From contig JACIXD010000001.1 in NCBI GenBank assembly GCA_014360645.1, positions 124,001 through 188,000 on the forward strand: 64,000 bases of DNA. Direction: 5' to 3'. The notes beneath the pieces are model-generated. The model made no database searches and was not told the origin of the DNA. It worked only from the letters and a program-made list of their open reading frames with translations. Numbering within the stretch: the first letter of the stretch is position 1; each line of letters starts with the position of its first letter. Made by a program: the position numbers and the translations under genes. Source of the DNA: Actinomycetota bacterium (GTDB taxonomy: Bacteria; Actinomycetota; Geothermincolia; Geothermincolales; RBG-13-55-18). This document shows, piece after piece, positions 1 through 8,335 of this stretch.

Positions 1-1
1 C

Positions 2-943
2 AGTCTGCCGGCGGAGATCCTCGCCAACGCCGTCTTCCAGCTCCTGGAAGACATCGACATGGCGGAGATGGGCGGTCTGGTGAACGCCCTCGCCGGCCTG
101 GTGACCGCTCTGCACCGCGGCAACCTGGTGCTGGGGCGCGACGAGCCCCGTTTCAAGGCGGTGCTGGAGCGGGTCAGCCGCGACCTTGTGGACAGCGTGG
201 ACGGAGAGGCCTTCCGCGAGATGCTCGTGGCCCTCAAGGAGGACGGGGCGGTCATCGGACAGGTGCTCTCGGGGTACATCTACGCCACTCCCGACAGCAC
301 AGTGCAGGCGGCGCGGGCCCTCTATCTGGCGGTGGGGGCGGCGCTGCGCGCGGCGGCGGAGCACCTGCGGCGGTTCTCAGAGCTGCCCCCCGAGGCGGTG
401 GCGGCCATGGACGCCTACTTCGAGGAGGCCGTGGACCCGCGGGAGCTGGCCCGGGTGATCAACTACAACGCGGTGCTGCTCAACAAGGCTTTCGACGCCC
501 GGCCTGACCTCCTGGCGGGTTTCGCGGGAAAGCTGCTGGCGGGTCTGGACACCGAGGCGCTGGCGGAGGCGGGGAAGAAGGCGGCCCTGCAGGTGAAGGA
601 GGCGGCGCTGGCAGACCCCGCGGTGCGGGCGGCGCTGGAGCCGGAGGCGGTGGCGGAGAGGATAAACGCCGTCCTGGCGGCCTTCAACGCCTTCGCGTGG
701 AGAAACCCCGGGTTGATGGCGGATAAGGCGGCGCGGGTGCTGGGAGCCATAAACGTGGACGACCTGGTGCTGGCGGCCTCGGAGGTGGCTGCGGCGGGCT
801 TCGCGGCCCTGCGCAGGCACCCCGAGGTGATCGGCAAGGTGGCGAAGCCCCTGCTGACCAAAGCCGCGAAACCGGCGGCAGCCGCAGCCGCGGCCCTGGG
901 TGTCGCCGCCGCTGCCGTCCTCCTCGTCCGCCGCCGCAGATGA
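2..943 (+). CDS. Helical, C-terminally membrane-anchored protein (5' partial)
   Basis: The frame is open from base 2 to the TGA at 941-943, so the gene enters from outside the window and only its last ~313 residues are visible; the internal ATG at 59 need not be the start. The protein is Ala/Leu/Glu/Arg rich and predicted almost wholly helical, with no metal or nucleotide motif that I recognise. It ends in an Ala-rich hydrophobic segment closing with LGVAAAAVLLVRRRR, which looks like a C-terminal membrane anchor with a positive cytoplasmic end. It precedes the dehydratase/reductase-like genes on the same strand, but a repeat and ~110 bp separate them, so co-transcription is uncertain. Function unknown. 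Confidence 0.7.
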   Translation, partial: SLPAEILANAVFQLLEDIDMAEMGGLVNALAGLVTALHRGNLVLGRDEPRFKAVLERVSRDLVDSVDGEAFREMLVALKEDGAVIGQVLSGYIYATPDSTVQAARALYLAVGAALRAAAEHLRRFSELPPEAVAAMDAYFEEAVDPRELARVINYNAVLLNKAFDARPDLLAGFAGKLLAGLDTEALAEAGKKAALQVKEAALADPAVRAALEPEAVAERINAVLAAFNAFAWRNPGLMADKAARVLGAINVDDLVLAASEVAAAGFAALRRHPEVIGKVAKPLLTKAAKPAAAAAAALGVAAAAVLLVRRRR

Positions 944-947
944 TGGG

Positions 948-974
948 ATGGGGTCAGCCCCGGACATGGGACAT
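948..974 (+). repeat. REP-like 27-bp repeat, copy 1
   Basis: A full copy of the dispersed 27-mer that begins ATGGGGTCAGCCCC and ends GGACATGGGACAT. It starts 4 bp after the stop of the preceding gene. The first half can fold as GGGG-TCAG-CCCC and the second half holds GGACAT followed by GGGACAT. The same sequence bounds the transposase element at 7091-8341. Confidence 0.9.
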
Positions 975-1057
975 AACGCCTTAACGGCGGCGGCAATTGG
1001 GCGGGTAGGAGGAAGTATAAGAGGAGTATCCCCGGAAAACGACGATAGGGGGTTGAG

Positions 1058-2170
1058 ATGAGGACCTTGCAGAGCCAGTCGACGGACATCTATACGGATT
1101 ACGTGCGGGACTGGAAGGAAAAGGGAGGGAAGGTGCTGGGGTACGCCTGCGTGGCCACCCCCGTGGAGCTAATCGAGGCGGCGGGAGTCCTGCCCTACCG
1201 CATCAAGGCCTTCGGGCATCCCGACACCGAGCTGGGCGACGCTTATCTGGCGCGCTTCAACTGCCGCTTCTGCCGCTCCTGCCTGCAGCTCGGCCTGGAC
1301 GGGACCTACGATTTCCTGGACGGCCTCATCGAGACCAACGGCTGCGACCACCTGCGCGGCATGTTCGAGAACTGGCAGTACGTGAAGAAGTACGAGTTCT
1401 TCCACTACCTGAAGGTGCCCCACTTCCTGCGCGAGGACTCCCTGGAATACTTCACCGAGGAGATAGGGCTCCTGCGCCAGGCGCTGGAGGAGCGTTTCGG
1501 GGCGCAGGTCACCGACGAGAGGATCCGCAAGGCCATCGACGCCTACGACGAGGTCTTCGCGAGGCTCAAGCGCCTCTACGCCCTGCGGGAGAAGGTGCCC
1601 CCTGCGGTCTCCGGCGCGGAGGTCATGCGCCTCGTCTGCACCGGCTCCTCCATGATGGCGGGGGACTTCTCGGCCCTGCTGGACGAGGTGCTGGCGGAAA
1701 AGGAGAACGCCGCGCCTCTTCCCTACAAGGCCCGCCTGATGATCCTGGGCAGCGCCACCGACGAGGTTGACCTCATCGAGGACATCGAGTCCACAGGCGC
1801 GCTCATCGCCGCCGATGCCCTGTGCTACGGATCGCGCTCCTTCTGGAGGCGGGAGGGGGAGAGCGGAGACCCCGCGCGACTGCTGGCCGAGCGCTACCTC
1901 GCCAACCTGTTCTGCCCGCGCATGTTCACCGAGTACGAAAAGCGGCGCGACTATATCCTGGAGACCGCAAAACGCGCCGGTGTGGACGGCGCCATCGTCA
2001 CCTACAACAAGTTCTGCGACCTGCACGGGGTGGAATCCGTCTCTTTGCGCATGGACCTGGAGAAGGCGGGCGTCCCGGTGCTGGTGCTGGAGAAGGACTA
2101 CGGGTCCAAAGCCGACACCGGCCGCATCAAGACCCGCGTCCAGGCCTTCCTGGAGAGGCTGGGGAAGTAA
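1058..2170 (+). CDS. 2-hydroxyacyl-CoA dehydratase / benzoyl-CoA reductase family subunit (BcrC/BadD/HgdB-like)
   Basis: 370 residues. Family members bind a [4Fe-4S] cluster and, with an ATP-driven activase, perform radical dehydration of 2-hydroxyacyl-CoA or reduction of aromatic acyl-CoA. Visible support: an early Cys31 in GYACVATPVELIEAAG, the cluster FNCRFCRSC (Cys69, 72, 75), a further Cys at 96 in IETNGCDHLRG, and late cysteines in ADALCYGSRSFW and YNKFCDLHG, all typical of this family. Length matches the smaller catalytic subunit. The ATG at 1058 follows AGGGGG with 5 nt spacing. The next gene begins 13 bp downstream, so they are likely co-transcribed. The substrate cannot be assigned from sequence alone. 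Confidence 0.88.
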   Translation: MRTLQSQSTDIYTDYVRDWKEKGGKVLGYACVATPVELIEAAGVLPYRIKAFGHPDTELGDAYLARFNCRFCRSCLQLGLDGTYDFLDGLIETNGCDHLRGMFENWQYVKKYEFFHYLKVPHFLREDSLEYFTEEIGLLRQALEERFGAQVTDERIRKAIDAYDEVFARLKRLYALREKVPPAVSGAEVMRLVCTGSSMMAGDFSALLDEVLAEKENAAPLPYKARLMILGSATDEVDLIEDIESTGALIAADALCYGSRSFWRREGESGDPARLLAERYLANLFCPRMFTEYEKRRDYILETAKRAGVDGAIVTYNKFCDLHGVESVSLRMDLEKAGVPVLVLEKDYGSKADTGRIKTRVQAFLERLGK

Positions 2171-2183
2171 GGGGGTGACGGCG

Positions 2184-3584
2184 ATGGCGCAGGTGGAGAT
2201 CAGGCCGTACGAGGGGCTCATCAACCGCGTCTACGAGATCTTCTCCATCGTGGACAAGCTGCCCGACAAAATGAGCGACCTGGAGGTCGAGGGGATGATG
2301 CACGTCCTCCCCTCGGAGCTCGCCGGGACCATGCGGGCCTTCATGGTGCCGCGCATCCGCGGCGTAAGCCTCAAATTCCTCCGCCTGGTCAAGAGATGGC
2401 TGGACGGGGCGCACGAGGCCAAGCGCACGGGAAAGAAGGTGTTCCTGGTCCCCTTCAACTTCCCGCCCGAGATCGTGCACTGCTTCGAGGGCGCCTGGCC
2501 CATCACCAGCGAGGTGCTCTCCACCCTGGGGGTGGTGGCCCTGGAGGGACAGGGTGAGAGGTACTGGGACTACGCCATGGGGTTGGGGCTCCCCGACTTC
2601 GCCTGCTCGGCGAACATGATCGAGGTGGGCTCGGCGCTCACGGAATCAGACTTCATCCCGGACGCCGTCATCTCCGACTGCTTCGCATCCTGCGACATCA
2701 ACTCCAAGACCCATGAGTTCCTGGCGCGCTACCTGGACATCCCCCTCCTCTTCCTGGAGAAGACGGTGGACAACAGCGAGCGCGGGGTCAGGCAGTACTA
2801 CAAGTACTTTTTCCGCCTCGTCGAGGACATGGAGGATTTCCTGGGCGAGAAGCTCGACGAGGAGCGCATGCGCATGGTGGTGGAGAACGCCAACCGCGCC
2901 TCGGAGCTCTTCTGGGAGCTGTGGGACATGCACAAGTTCTCGCCCTGCCCCGTGCCCAACGTCTTCTCCCTCGTCACCTACGGGGTGCGCTACACCATGT
3001 GGGGTACGGAGGACGCGGTGGAGGTCATGCAGGCCATGGTGGACCTTTCCAAGGAAAGGCTTGCCAGAGGGCTCTATCCCGCCGAGGCGGAGGTGGCGCG
3101 CAGCCTCTGGACCTACACCAGCTACTACTTCGACATGGGAGGACTCTTCAACTGGATGGAGGAGAACGGCATCACCCACCTGGGAGACGGCCTGGACCTC
3201 ATCTTCCCCCAGGCCATCGATCCCACCTCGCGGGAGAGCATGCTCACGGGGATGGCGGAGATAGCGCGCAACATGCCCATGACCCGGCAGATGGGGGCGA
3301 GCTCCATGTCCGTGCAGTGGCTGGACGACATCTCCTGGGCCTCCCGCGAGCTGGATGCCGACTGCTGCATCTACTGCGGGCACCACTCCTGCAAGCAGAC
3401 CTGGAGCGGCGCTTCGGTGGTGCGCGCCGAGCTCATGAAGCGCTCCAGGATACCCACCCTCATCCTGCAGGGCGACTCCTGGATCAAGCGCATGACCCCC
3501 ATCACCGTGCTGCAGGAGACCATAGACGAGTTCGTGAACAACGTGGTGAAGAGACGCGAGGCCCCCGCCCGCGCCATCGGCTGA
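2184..3584 (+). CDS. 2-hydroxyacyl-CoA dehydratase / benzoyl-CoA reductase-like large subunit, paralog 1
   Basis: 466 residues from ATG 2184 (AAGGGGG about 9 nt upstream); longer upstream readings overlap the previous gene in another frame. Likely partner of the 370-residue subunit. It has the family core, with a Cys in PPEIVHCFEGAWPITSE, SCDINSKTHEFLARYL, and a dense C-terminal cysteine motif, DADCCIYCGHHSCKQ (Cys394, 395, 398, 403), a plausible Fe-S ligand set. It is closely similar along its whole length to the protein at 5684-7087 (shared motifs FLVPFNFPPE / ILVPFNFPPE, EGQGERYWD, YCGHHSCKQTWS and the same ending style), which marks a gene duplication. It is longer than textbook HgdA or BcrB (~430 residues). 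Whether the two paralogs act in one complex or two is unknown. Confidence 0.85.
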   Translation: MAQVEIRPYEGLINRVYEIFSIVDKLPDKMSDLEVEGMMHVLPSELAGTMRAFMVPRIRGVSLKFLRLVKRWLDGAHEAKRTGKKVFLVPFNFPPEIVHCFEGAWPITSEVLSTLGVVALEGQGERYWDYAMGLGLPDFACSANMIEVGSALTESDFIPDAVISDCFASCDINSKTHEFLARYLDIPLLFLEKTVDNSERGVRQYYKYFFRLVEDMEDFLGEKLDEERMRMVVENANRASELFWELWDMHKFSPCPVPNVFSLVTYGVRYTMWGTEDAVEVMQAMVDLSKERLARGLYPAEAEVARSLWTYTSYYFDMGGLFNWMEENGITHLGDGLDLIFPQAIDPTSRESMLTGMAEIARNMPMTRQMGASSMSVQWLDDISWASRELDADCCIYCGHHSCKQTWSGASVVRAELMKRSRIPTLILQGDSWIKRMTPITVLQETIDEFVNNVVKRREAPARAIG

Positions 3585-3586
3585 AC

Positions 3587-3613
3587 ATGGGGTCAGCCCC
3601 GGACATGGGACAT
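3587..3613 (+). repeat. REP-like 27-bp repeat, copy 2
   Basis: An exact copy of the 27-mer in the same orientation as copy 1. It begins 2 bp after the TGA of the large subunit gene. Confidence 0.9.
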
Positions 3614-3835
3614 GCGACAGGGTCGGAGGCAGGATCGCCCGGGAGATGAAAACAGAGGCACGAAAAGAGACGCGCGGGCATGGAGGCGAAGACGGGGTCA
3701 GGAGAGCGGCGCTATGCGTCGGCGGGCGCCGGCTAGCGCTAATGCATGGCCGCAGAAGGACCGGGCTCCGACGTGCTCTTATTCTTTACACGGCAGGGAG
3801 GTCAAGGAAAGTGAGGAGATGTTCGGAGGTATGAG

Positions 3836-4627
3836 ATGTACTTCGCGGGAATCGACGTCGGGTCGCTCACCGCGCAGGCGGTAGTGATCAACGCCAAAGG
3901 GATCGTGGCCTACAAGAGCATAGGCGTCAAGCCGCACCCAGTGCAGTCCGCCCGGGCGGTGGTAGACATGCTGGTCAAGGAGGAGGGCATCGACTGGAGC
4001 GAGATCAGGTTCTGCGTCAGTACCGGCTATGGGAGGGAGCAGGTGCAGGCGGAAGGACTCTCCCAGGACAACGTGAGCGAGATAAGCTGCCACGGCATGG
4101 GCGCCTCGTGGCTGGTGCCCGAGGTGCGCACGGTCATCGACATCGGCGGTCAGGACGCCAAGGTCATCCGGGTGGGCAAGGGCGGTGAGCTAGTGGATTT
4201 CGTGATGAACGACAAGTGCGCCGCCGGCACCGGCCGTTTCTTGGAGGTTCAGGCGCGCACCCTGGGGCTCTCCCTGGACGAGCTGGGGACGGTATCCTTC
4301 CAGGCCGAGCGCGCCCTGGAGCTCTCCAGCCGCTGCAGCATCTTCTGCGAGACGGAGGTGCTGCATTACCTCCAGCGCGGCCACACCAAGGCGGACATCG
4401 CGGCGGGCGTCAACCGCGCCATGGCCGAGAGGGTGGCCGCCCTAGTGCGCCGCGTGGGCCTGGAGAAGGAGGTGACCATGAGCGGTGGGGTGGCAAAGAA
4501 CGCCGCGGTGCGCGCGGAGCTGGAGCGCATGCTCAACGTGCGCCTGATCAAGTACGACACCGATTCCCAGATCGTGGGAGCGCTGGGAGCGGCGCTCATG
4601 GCGCGCAAGATGGGAGGTGGGTCATGA
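3836..4627 (+). CDS. Acyl-CoA dehydratase activase, BadF/BadG/HgdC ATPase family (A)
   Basis: 263 residues, in the ASKHA-fold ATPase family that couples ATP hydrolysis to injection of a low-potential electron into the dehydratase or reductase. Visible motifs: phosphate loop GIDVGSLTAQAVV at the N-terminus, IDIGGQDAKVI, MNDKCAAGTGRF with Cys128, SSRCSIFCETE with Cys167 and Cys171, and MSGGVAKN near the C-terminus. Cys128 and Cys167 match the spacing of the two cysteines per monomer that hold the bridging [4Fe-4S] cluster in HgdC (Cys127 and Cys166; known of the family). ATG 3836 follows GGAGGT. The stop overlaps the next start as ATGA, so both activases are translationally coupled. Confidence 0.9.
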   Translation: MYFAGIDVGSLTAQAVVINAKGIVAYKSIGVKPHPVQSARAVVDMLVKEEGIDWSEIRFCVSTGYGREQVQAEGLSQDNVSEISCHGMGASWLVPEVRTVIDIGGQDAKVIRVGKGGELVDFVMNDKCAAGTGRFLEVQARTLGLSLDELGTVSFQAERALELSSRCSIFCETEVLHYLQRGHTKADIAAGVNRAMAERVAALVRRVGLEKEVTMSGGVAKNAAVRAELERMLNVRLIKYDTDSQIVGALGAALMARKMGGGS

Positions 4628-5394
4628 TGTACCTCGGCCTGGACGTGGGGAGCCTCTACACCAAGGCGGTGGTGATGGACGGCGATGCCCTGGTGGCCTC
4701 ACGGGTGATCGAGACCACGGGCAACGTGTCCGACGAGGCCCGGGTGCTGTTGGATGAGGTGCTGAGCGCGGCGGGCGCATCCCGTGCGGACCTGGGAGGG
4801 ATCGGGGTCACGGGACGCGGGGCCGAGCTGGTGGAGATAGGCGACGTCAGGCGCGACGACGTATCCTGTCTTGCCATGGCGGTGAGCCGCCTGGTGCCGG
4901 ACGCCAACCTGGTGCTGGACGTGGGGGGACAGAGCGTCACCTCCATCCTCATCGATGGCGATGGGTGCGTGGTGGACTTCATGCGCAACGACAAGTGCGC
5001 CTCGGGGTCGGGAAAATTCCTCACCGTCATGGCCGCCGCCTTGGGCTACGGCGTGGAGGAGCTCGATGAGGTGGCAGCGCGCTCTCGCAACAGGGTACCG
5101 GTGAGCTCGCAGTGCGGGGTATTCGTGGAGAGCGAGCTCATCACCCACGTCAACGACGGCGTGGACCCCGCGGACATCATGGCAGGGATATGCGAGTCGG
5201 TGGCCAAGATCCTCATCTCCCAGGCGCTGAAGTTCGGGTTCCAGGACGAATACACCGTCACCGGGGGAGTGGCCAAGCTGCGCTCGGTGGTGGGTCCCGC
5301 ACGGGAGAAGATACGCGGCGAGTACCGGGACTTTCCCTGCGACCCTCAGCTGGCCTGCGCCATCGGGGCAGCCTTCCTGGCGGAGGAGGAATGA
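4624..5394 (+). CDS. Acyl-CoA dehydratase activase, BadF/BadG/BcrD-like ATPase (B)
   Basis: 256 residues, second and distinct member of the activase family. It keeps the nucleotide loop GLDVGSLYTKAVV, LDVGGQSVTSI, MRNDKCASGSGKF with Cys125 and SSQCGVFVESE with Cys164, plus VTGGVAKL. Each cluster-binding Cys is conserved, but the extra Cys seen in activase A (FCETE) is Val here. A tandem pair of unlike activases resembles the BcrA/BcrD heterodimer of ATP-dependent benzoyl-CoA reductase more than the HgdC homodimer (inference). Start ATG 4624 overlaps the upstream stop; ATG 4627 is the alternative. Confidence 0.88.
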   Translation: MMYLGLDVGSLYTKAVVMDGDALVASRVIETTGNVSDEARVLLDEVLSAAGASRADLGGIGVTGRGAELVEIGDVRRDDVSCLAMAVSRLVPDANLVLDVGGQSVTSILIDGDGCVVDFMRNDKCASGSGKFLTVMAAALGYGVEELDEVAARSRNRVPVSSQCGVFVESELITHVNDGVDPADIMAGICESVAKILISQALKFGFQDEYTVTGGVAKLRSVVGPAREKIRGEYRDFPCDPQLACAIGAAFLAEEE

Positions 5395-5530
5395 GGTCGG
5401 AGACGTCGGACGCGGCGCGACCCGGTCGAGGGCGTTGGGACGAGACGGACTTGGAGGTTAGCGTTCCGCTCTGATCCGGACTGAAGGGACCGCTGGAAGG
5501 AATAGGAAGAAGGACAGGGAAGCGAGGAGC

Positions 5531-5681
5531 GCGCGGACGCGGGGAGTCGCGGGTAAGGGGACTGAACAGAGGAGAGACGAGCGCTGCCGCCCTCTAGCGG
5601 CGGGGCAACGGTCGGGTGGGGCAGGGATCGCAAGGGAACCTGCGCGGACACGGGAGAGTCGCGAGCAAAGGAGCTTGAGAG
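5531..5681 (+). repeat. Imperfect direct repeat in the leader of the second large subunit
   Basis: Two ~38-bp stretches, about 5531-5568 and 5642-5679, each begin GCGCGGAC, share a GAGTCGCG core and end near a TGA triplet. By eye they agree at about 80 percent. The second contains the ribosome binding site (AAAGGAG) of the gene starting at 5684. The 289 bp between 5395 and 5683 hold no convincing gene. Confidence 0.4.
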
Positions 5682-5683
5682 AC

Positions 5684-7087
5684 ATGGCACAGAAGGAATT
5701 CAGGGATTACGAGGGGCTTGTCAACAGGGTTTCCGGGATCTTTGGGCTGCTGAAGTATTTCCCCGATGAGCTGAGCGACGAGGAGGTGGAGGGCGTCCTC
5801 CACGTCCTGCCGAAGGACATGGCCACCACCATCGGGGCGGTGATGGCGCCGCGCATCCGCAGGGCGAGCCTGGCCTTTCTCAAGGGCATCCAGCAGTGGT
5901 TCGACGGGGCGAGGGCGGCCAAGGCACAGGGCAAGAAGATCATCCTCGTGCCCTTCAACTTCCCGCCCGAGTTCGTGTACTGTTTCGAGAACGCCTATCC
6001 GCTGACCAGCGAGGTCCTCACCGTCTCCGGAGTGGCCTCCCTGGAGGGCCAGGGGGAGAGGTACTGGGACTTCGCCATGGGTCTGGGGCTTCCCGATTAC
6101 CTGTGCTCGTCCAACACCATAGAGCTCGGCTCCGCCCTCACGGGGGCGGATTTCGAGCCCGACGCCATCATCTCCGCGGCCCCGGGGAGCTGCGACGCCA
6201 ATTCCAAGATCCACGAGTTCGTGGCGCGCTATCTGGGGGTGCCCCAGTTCCTGCTGGACAAGCCTGTGGACGACTCGCCGCGCGGGCGCCGCGCCTACCG
6301 CACCTATTTCCGCTCCCTGGTCAGGGATCTGGAGGAGTTCCTGGGCGAGGAGCTCAAGGAGGAGAGGATGCGCGAGGTGCTCAACCGTGCCAACCAGGCC
6401 ACGCGCCTCTACTATGACCTGTGGGAGATGCGCAAGGCGCGGCCCAACCCATGTCCCAACATCTTCACCCTCTACGCCTACGGCATCCGCTATACCCTTT
6501 GGGGGACGGACATCGCGGTGAGGGTGCTGCAGGCGATGCTCGACACGGTGAGGGAAAGGATGGCCGAGGGGATGTACCCGGCCGAGGAAGAGGTGGCGCG
6601 CTGCTTCTGGATCTATACCTTCTACTACTGGGACTGGTACGGTTTCTTCAACCGCATGGAAGAACGGGGCATCACCGTCCTCGGCGACCTGCTGGGGTCC
6701 TTCTTCTTCCAGCCGGTGGACACCTCCACCAGGGAGGCCATGATCGACGGGCTGGCGGACACCTGCTGGGATTACGCCATGACCCGCCAGGTGGGGGCGG
6801 AGTCCATGTCCGCGCAATGGGTGGACGATATCGCCTACTGGACCTCCCAGCTCGACGCCGACGCCTGCATCTACTGCGGCCACCATTCCTGCAAGCAGAC
6901 CTGGAGCGTCTTCTCTCTCGTGCGGGGGGAGATCATGAAGCGCACCAAGCTCCCCACCCTCATGCTGCAGGGCGACGCCTGGATACGCCGCATGACCCCC
7001 ATGAGCGCGCTGGACGAGCAGATCGACGAGTTCGTGGCCACGGTGTTGAAACGAAAGCGCACCACCACCGCCCGCCGCGTCGGCTGA
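5684..7087 (+). CDS. 2-hydroxyacyl-CoA dehydratase / benzoyl-CoA reductase-like large subunit, paralog 2
   Basis: 467 residues from ATG 5684 (GGAG 10 nt upstream); this start gives MAQKEFRDYEG, parallel to MAQVEIRPYEG of paralog 1, and a TTG at 5675 is less likely. The whole protein aligns by eye with the 2184-3584 product, including the C-terminal cysteine motif DADACIYCGHHSCKQ; one of the two adjacent cysteines of paralog 1 is Ala here. SCDANSKIHEFVARYLGVP and EGQGERYWDFAMG are also shared. It lies beyond the activases, so the set reads subunit, large 1, activase A, activase B, large 2. Either the two large subunits pair with one small subunit in different complexes, or one substitutes under other conditions; sequence cannot decide. 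Confidence 0.85.
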   Translation: MAQKEFRDYEGLVNRVSGIFGLLKYFPDELSDEEVEGVLHVLPKDMATTIGAVMAPRIRRASLAFLKGIQQWFDGARAAKAQGKKIILVPFNFPPEFVYCFENAYPLTSEVLTVSGVASLEGQGERYWDFAMGLGLPDYLCSSNTIELGSALTGADFEPDAIISAAPGSCDANSKIHEFVARYLGVPQFLLDKPVDDSPRGRRAYRTYFRSLVRDLEEFLGEELKEERMREVLNRANQATRLYYDLWEMRKARPNPCPNIFTLYAYGIRYTLWGTDIAVRVLQAMLDTVRERMAEGMYPAEEEVARCFWIYTFYYWDWYGFFNRMEERGITVLGDLLGSFFFQPVDTSTREAMIDGLADTCWDYAMTRQVGAESMSAQWVDDIAYWTSQLDADACIYCGHHSCKQTWSVFSLVRGEIMKRTKLPTLMLQGDAWIRRMTPMSALDEQIDEFVATVLKRKRTTTARRVG

Positions 7088-7090
7088 CCA

Positions 7091-7117
7091 ATGGGGTCAG
7101 CCCCGGACATGGGACAT
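7091..7117 (+). repeat. REP-like 27-bp repeat, copy 3 (left end of RAYT element)
   Basis: An exact copy of the 27-mer, starting 3 bp after the stop of the upstream gene. It is the inverted partner of copy 4 at 8315-8341; between them lies the transposase. Confidence 0.92.
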
Positions 7118-7315
7118 TTTCCGGGTCCGGAAATAGGTGAGCTGCCGGCGCAGCCATTGATTATTCTAAGCGATTATGACCTCTGCTCAGAAACACGCTA
7201 AATCTAGGTGTTTTAAGCCCATGATGCAACCTCAAGTTGTGCTGGCGCCATCCCTTCCCGAGCTAACGGACCAATCGTTTTATTCTATGGATTTCGTGAG
7301 CTGCCGACGCATAAG

Positions 7316-7344
7316 TTGACAAACATATAAAAGTCATATATAAT
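7316..7344 (+). promoter_or_regulatory. Consensus sigma-A type promoter of the transposase
   Basis: TTGACA at 7316-7321, a 17-bp spacer and TATAAT at 7339-7344, so both hexamers are perfect. Initiation about 7 bp later would fall at 7351-7352, directly on the ATG chosen for the transposase, so the message would be leaderless. The ATG at 7343 overlaps the -10 box and cannot be transcribed from here. Confidence 0.8.
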
Positions 7345-7351
7345 GCGTTAC

Positions 7352-8335
7352 ATGGCTAGGCCGTTGCGCATACAGTACGAAGGCGCTTTCTACCACGTGA
7401 TCTCCAGAGGGAACGGCGGGAGTTTCCTCTACAGGTCCGATAAGGAGAAAGAGCACTTCATCGAGCTTCTGGGAAAAGGCGCCGAAAGGTATGAGGTAGA
7501 GGTCTACGCATACTGTGTGCTCGGGACCCATTATCATCTCTTGATCCAGACCCTGAAGGCGAATCTCTCCGGGTTCATGCATTACCTCGGCTCCTCATAT
7601 GCGAACTATGCTGCCTACATGGGCTGGAAGGGCCATGTCTTCGCGGGGCGCTATAAATCCATCTGCATCGAGAAAGAGGAATATTTCCTCACCGTGAGCC
7701 GTTACATCCACCTGAATCCCGTCAAGGCAGGGCTGGTCGTCAAGCCGCAGGATTATCGATGGTCGAGCTATCGCCATTACGCCGGAGGAAGCGATGCTCC
7801 GGAATGGCTCAGACAGGACTGGCTAAAGGAGTATTTTGGCGATGAAGATAGGGAGGCCAGACGTCTCTACTGTGAATTCGTGGAGAGCGCGTGCGATGAC
7901 CCGCCCCAATACCCGAAGGAGAAGGTAGTCGCCCAGGCGATACTGGGGAGCGAGAAGTTCGTGGACATGATCAAGGTGATGATCAAGGATAAGATAAAAC
8001 CTAACGAGACCACGGGACTGAAATACCTCGTAAGAGAGCTTTCGCTCCGGGAGCTCTATGATGCCGTGTGCCGGCATTATGGCCTGAGCGACCTTGAAGG
8101 AGAGGATGGACGAAAGCCGTCCGCGTTGCAGAGGGCGAGGAAAGCCTTCATCTATCTTGCCAGAGAATACACGCCAGCGACGAATGGAGAGATCGCGGGC
8201 ATGCTGAGTGATGTCTCGCCGAACGCTGTTTCTCGACGCTATTCGAGGATAAAGGGGTGTCTGGATGAGGGGGGGTCGAGCGAAACGGGGTTCAGGGGAG
8301 AGCTGGTCGAGATAATGTCCCATGTCCGGGGCTGA
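7352..8335 (+). CDS. REP-associated tyrosine transposase (Y1_Tnp) with DnaA-like C-terminal domain
   Basis: 327 residues from ATG 7352, giving the standard family opening MARPLRIQYEGAFYHVISRGN. Y1 HUH-type transposases cut and join single-stranded DNA at hairpin-bearing REP ends. Visible: the metal-binding HxH in GTHYHLLI, the following region YANYAAYMGWKGHVFAGRY where the nucleophilic Tyr is expected, and YIHLNPVKAGLV, a family hallmark. The C-terminal ~80 residues (LRELYDAVCRHYGL ... NAVSRRYSRI) resemble the DnaA C-terminal helix-turn-helix found fused in one RAYT branch. The last codons and the TGA come from the right inverted repeat itself, read as MSHVRG-stop. It appears intact. Confidence 0.92.
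   Translation: MARPLRIQYEGAFYHVISRGNGGSFLYRSDKEKEHFIELLGKGAERYEVEVYAYCVLGTHYHLLIQTLKANLSGFMHYLGSSYANYAAYMGWKGHVFAGRYKSICIEKEEYFLTVSRYIHLNPVKAGLVVKPQDYRWSSYRHYAGGSDAPEWLRQDWLKEYFGDEDREARRLYCEFVESACDDPPQYPKEKVVAQAILGSEKFVDMIKVMIKDKIKPNETTGLKYLVRELSLRELYDAVCRHYGLSDLEGEDGRKPSALQRARKAFIYLAREYTPATNGEIAGMLSDVSPNAVSRRYSRIKGCLDEGGSSETGFRGELVEIMSHVRG

Noticed and set aside
948-974. The 27-bp repeat as an intrinsic terminator
   Set aside because: The hairpin stem is only four pairs and no T-run follows; copies also occur upstream of promoters.
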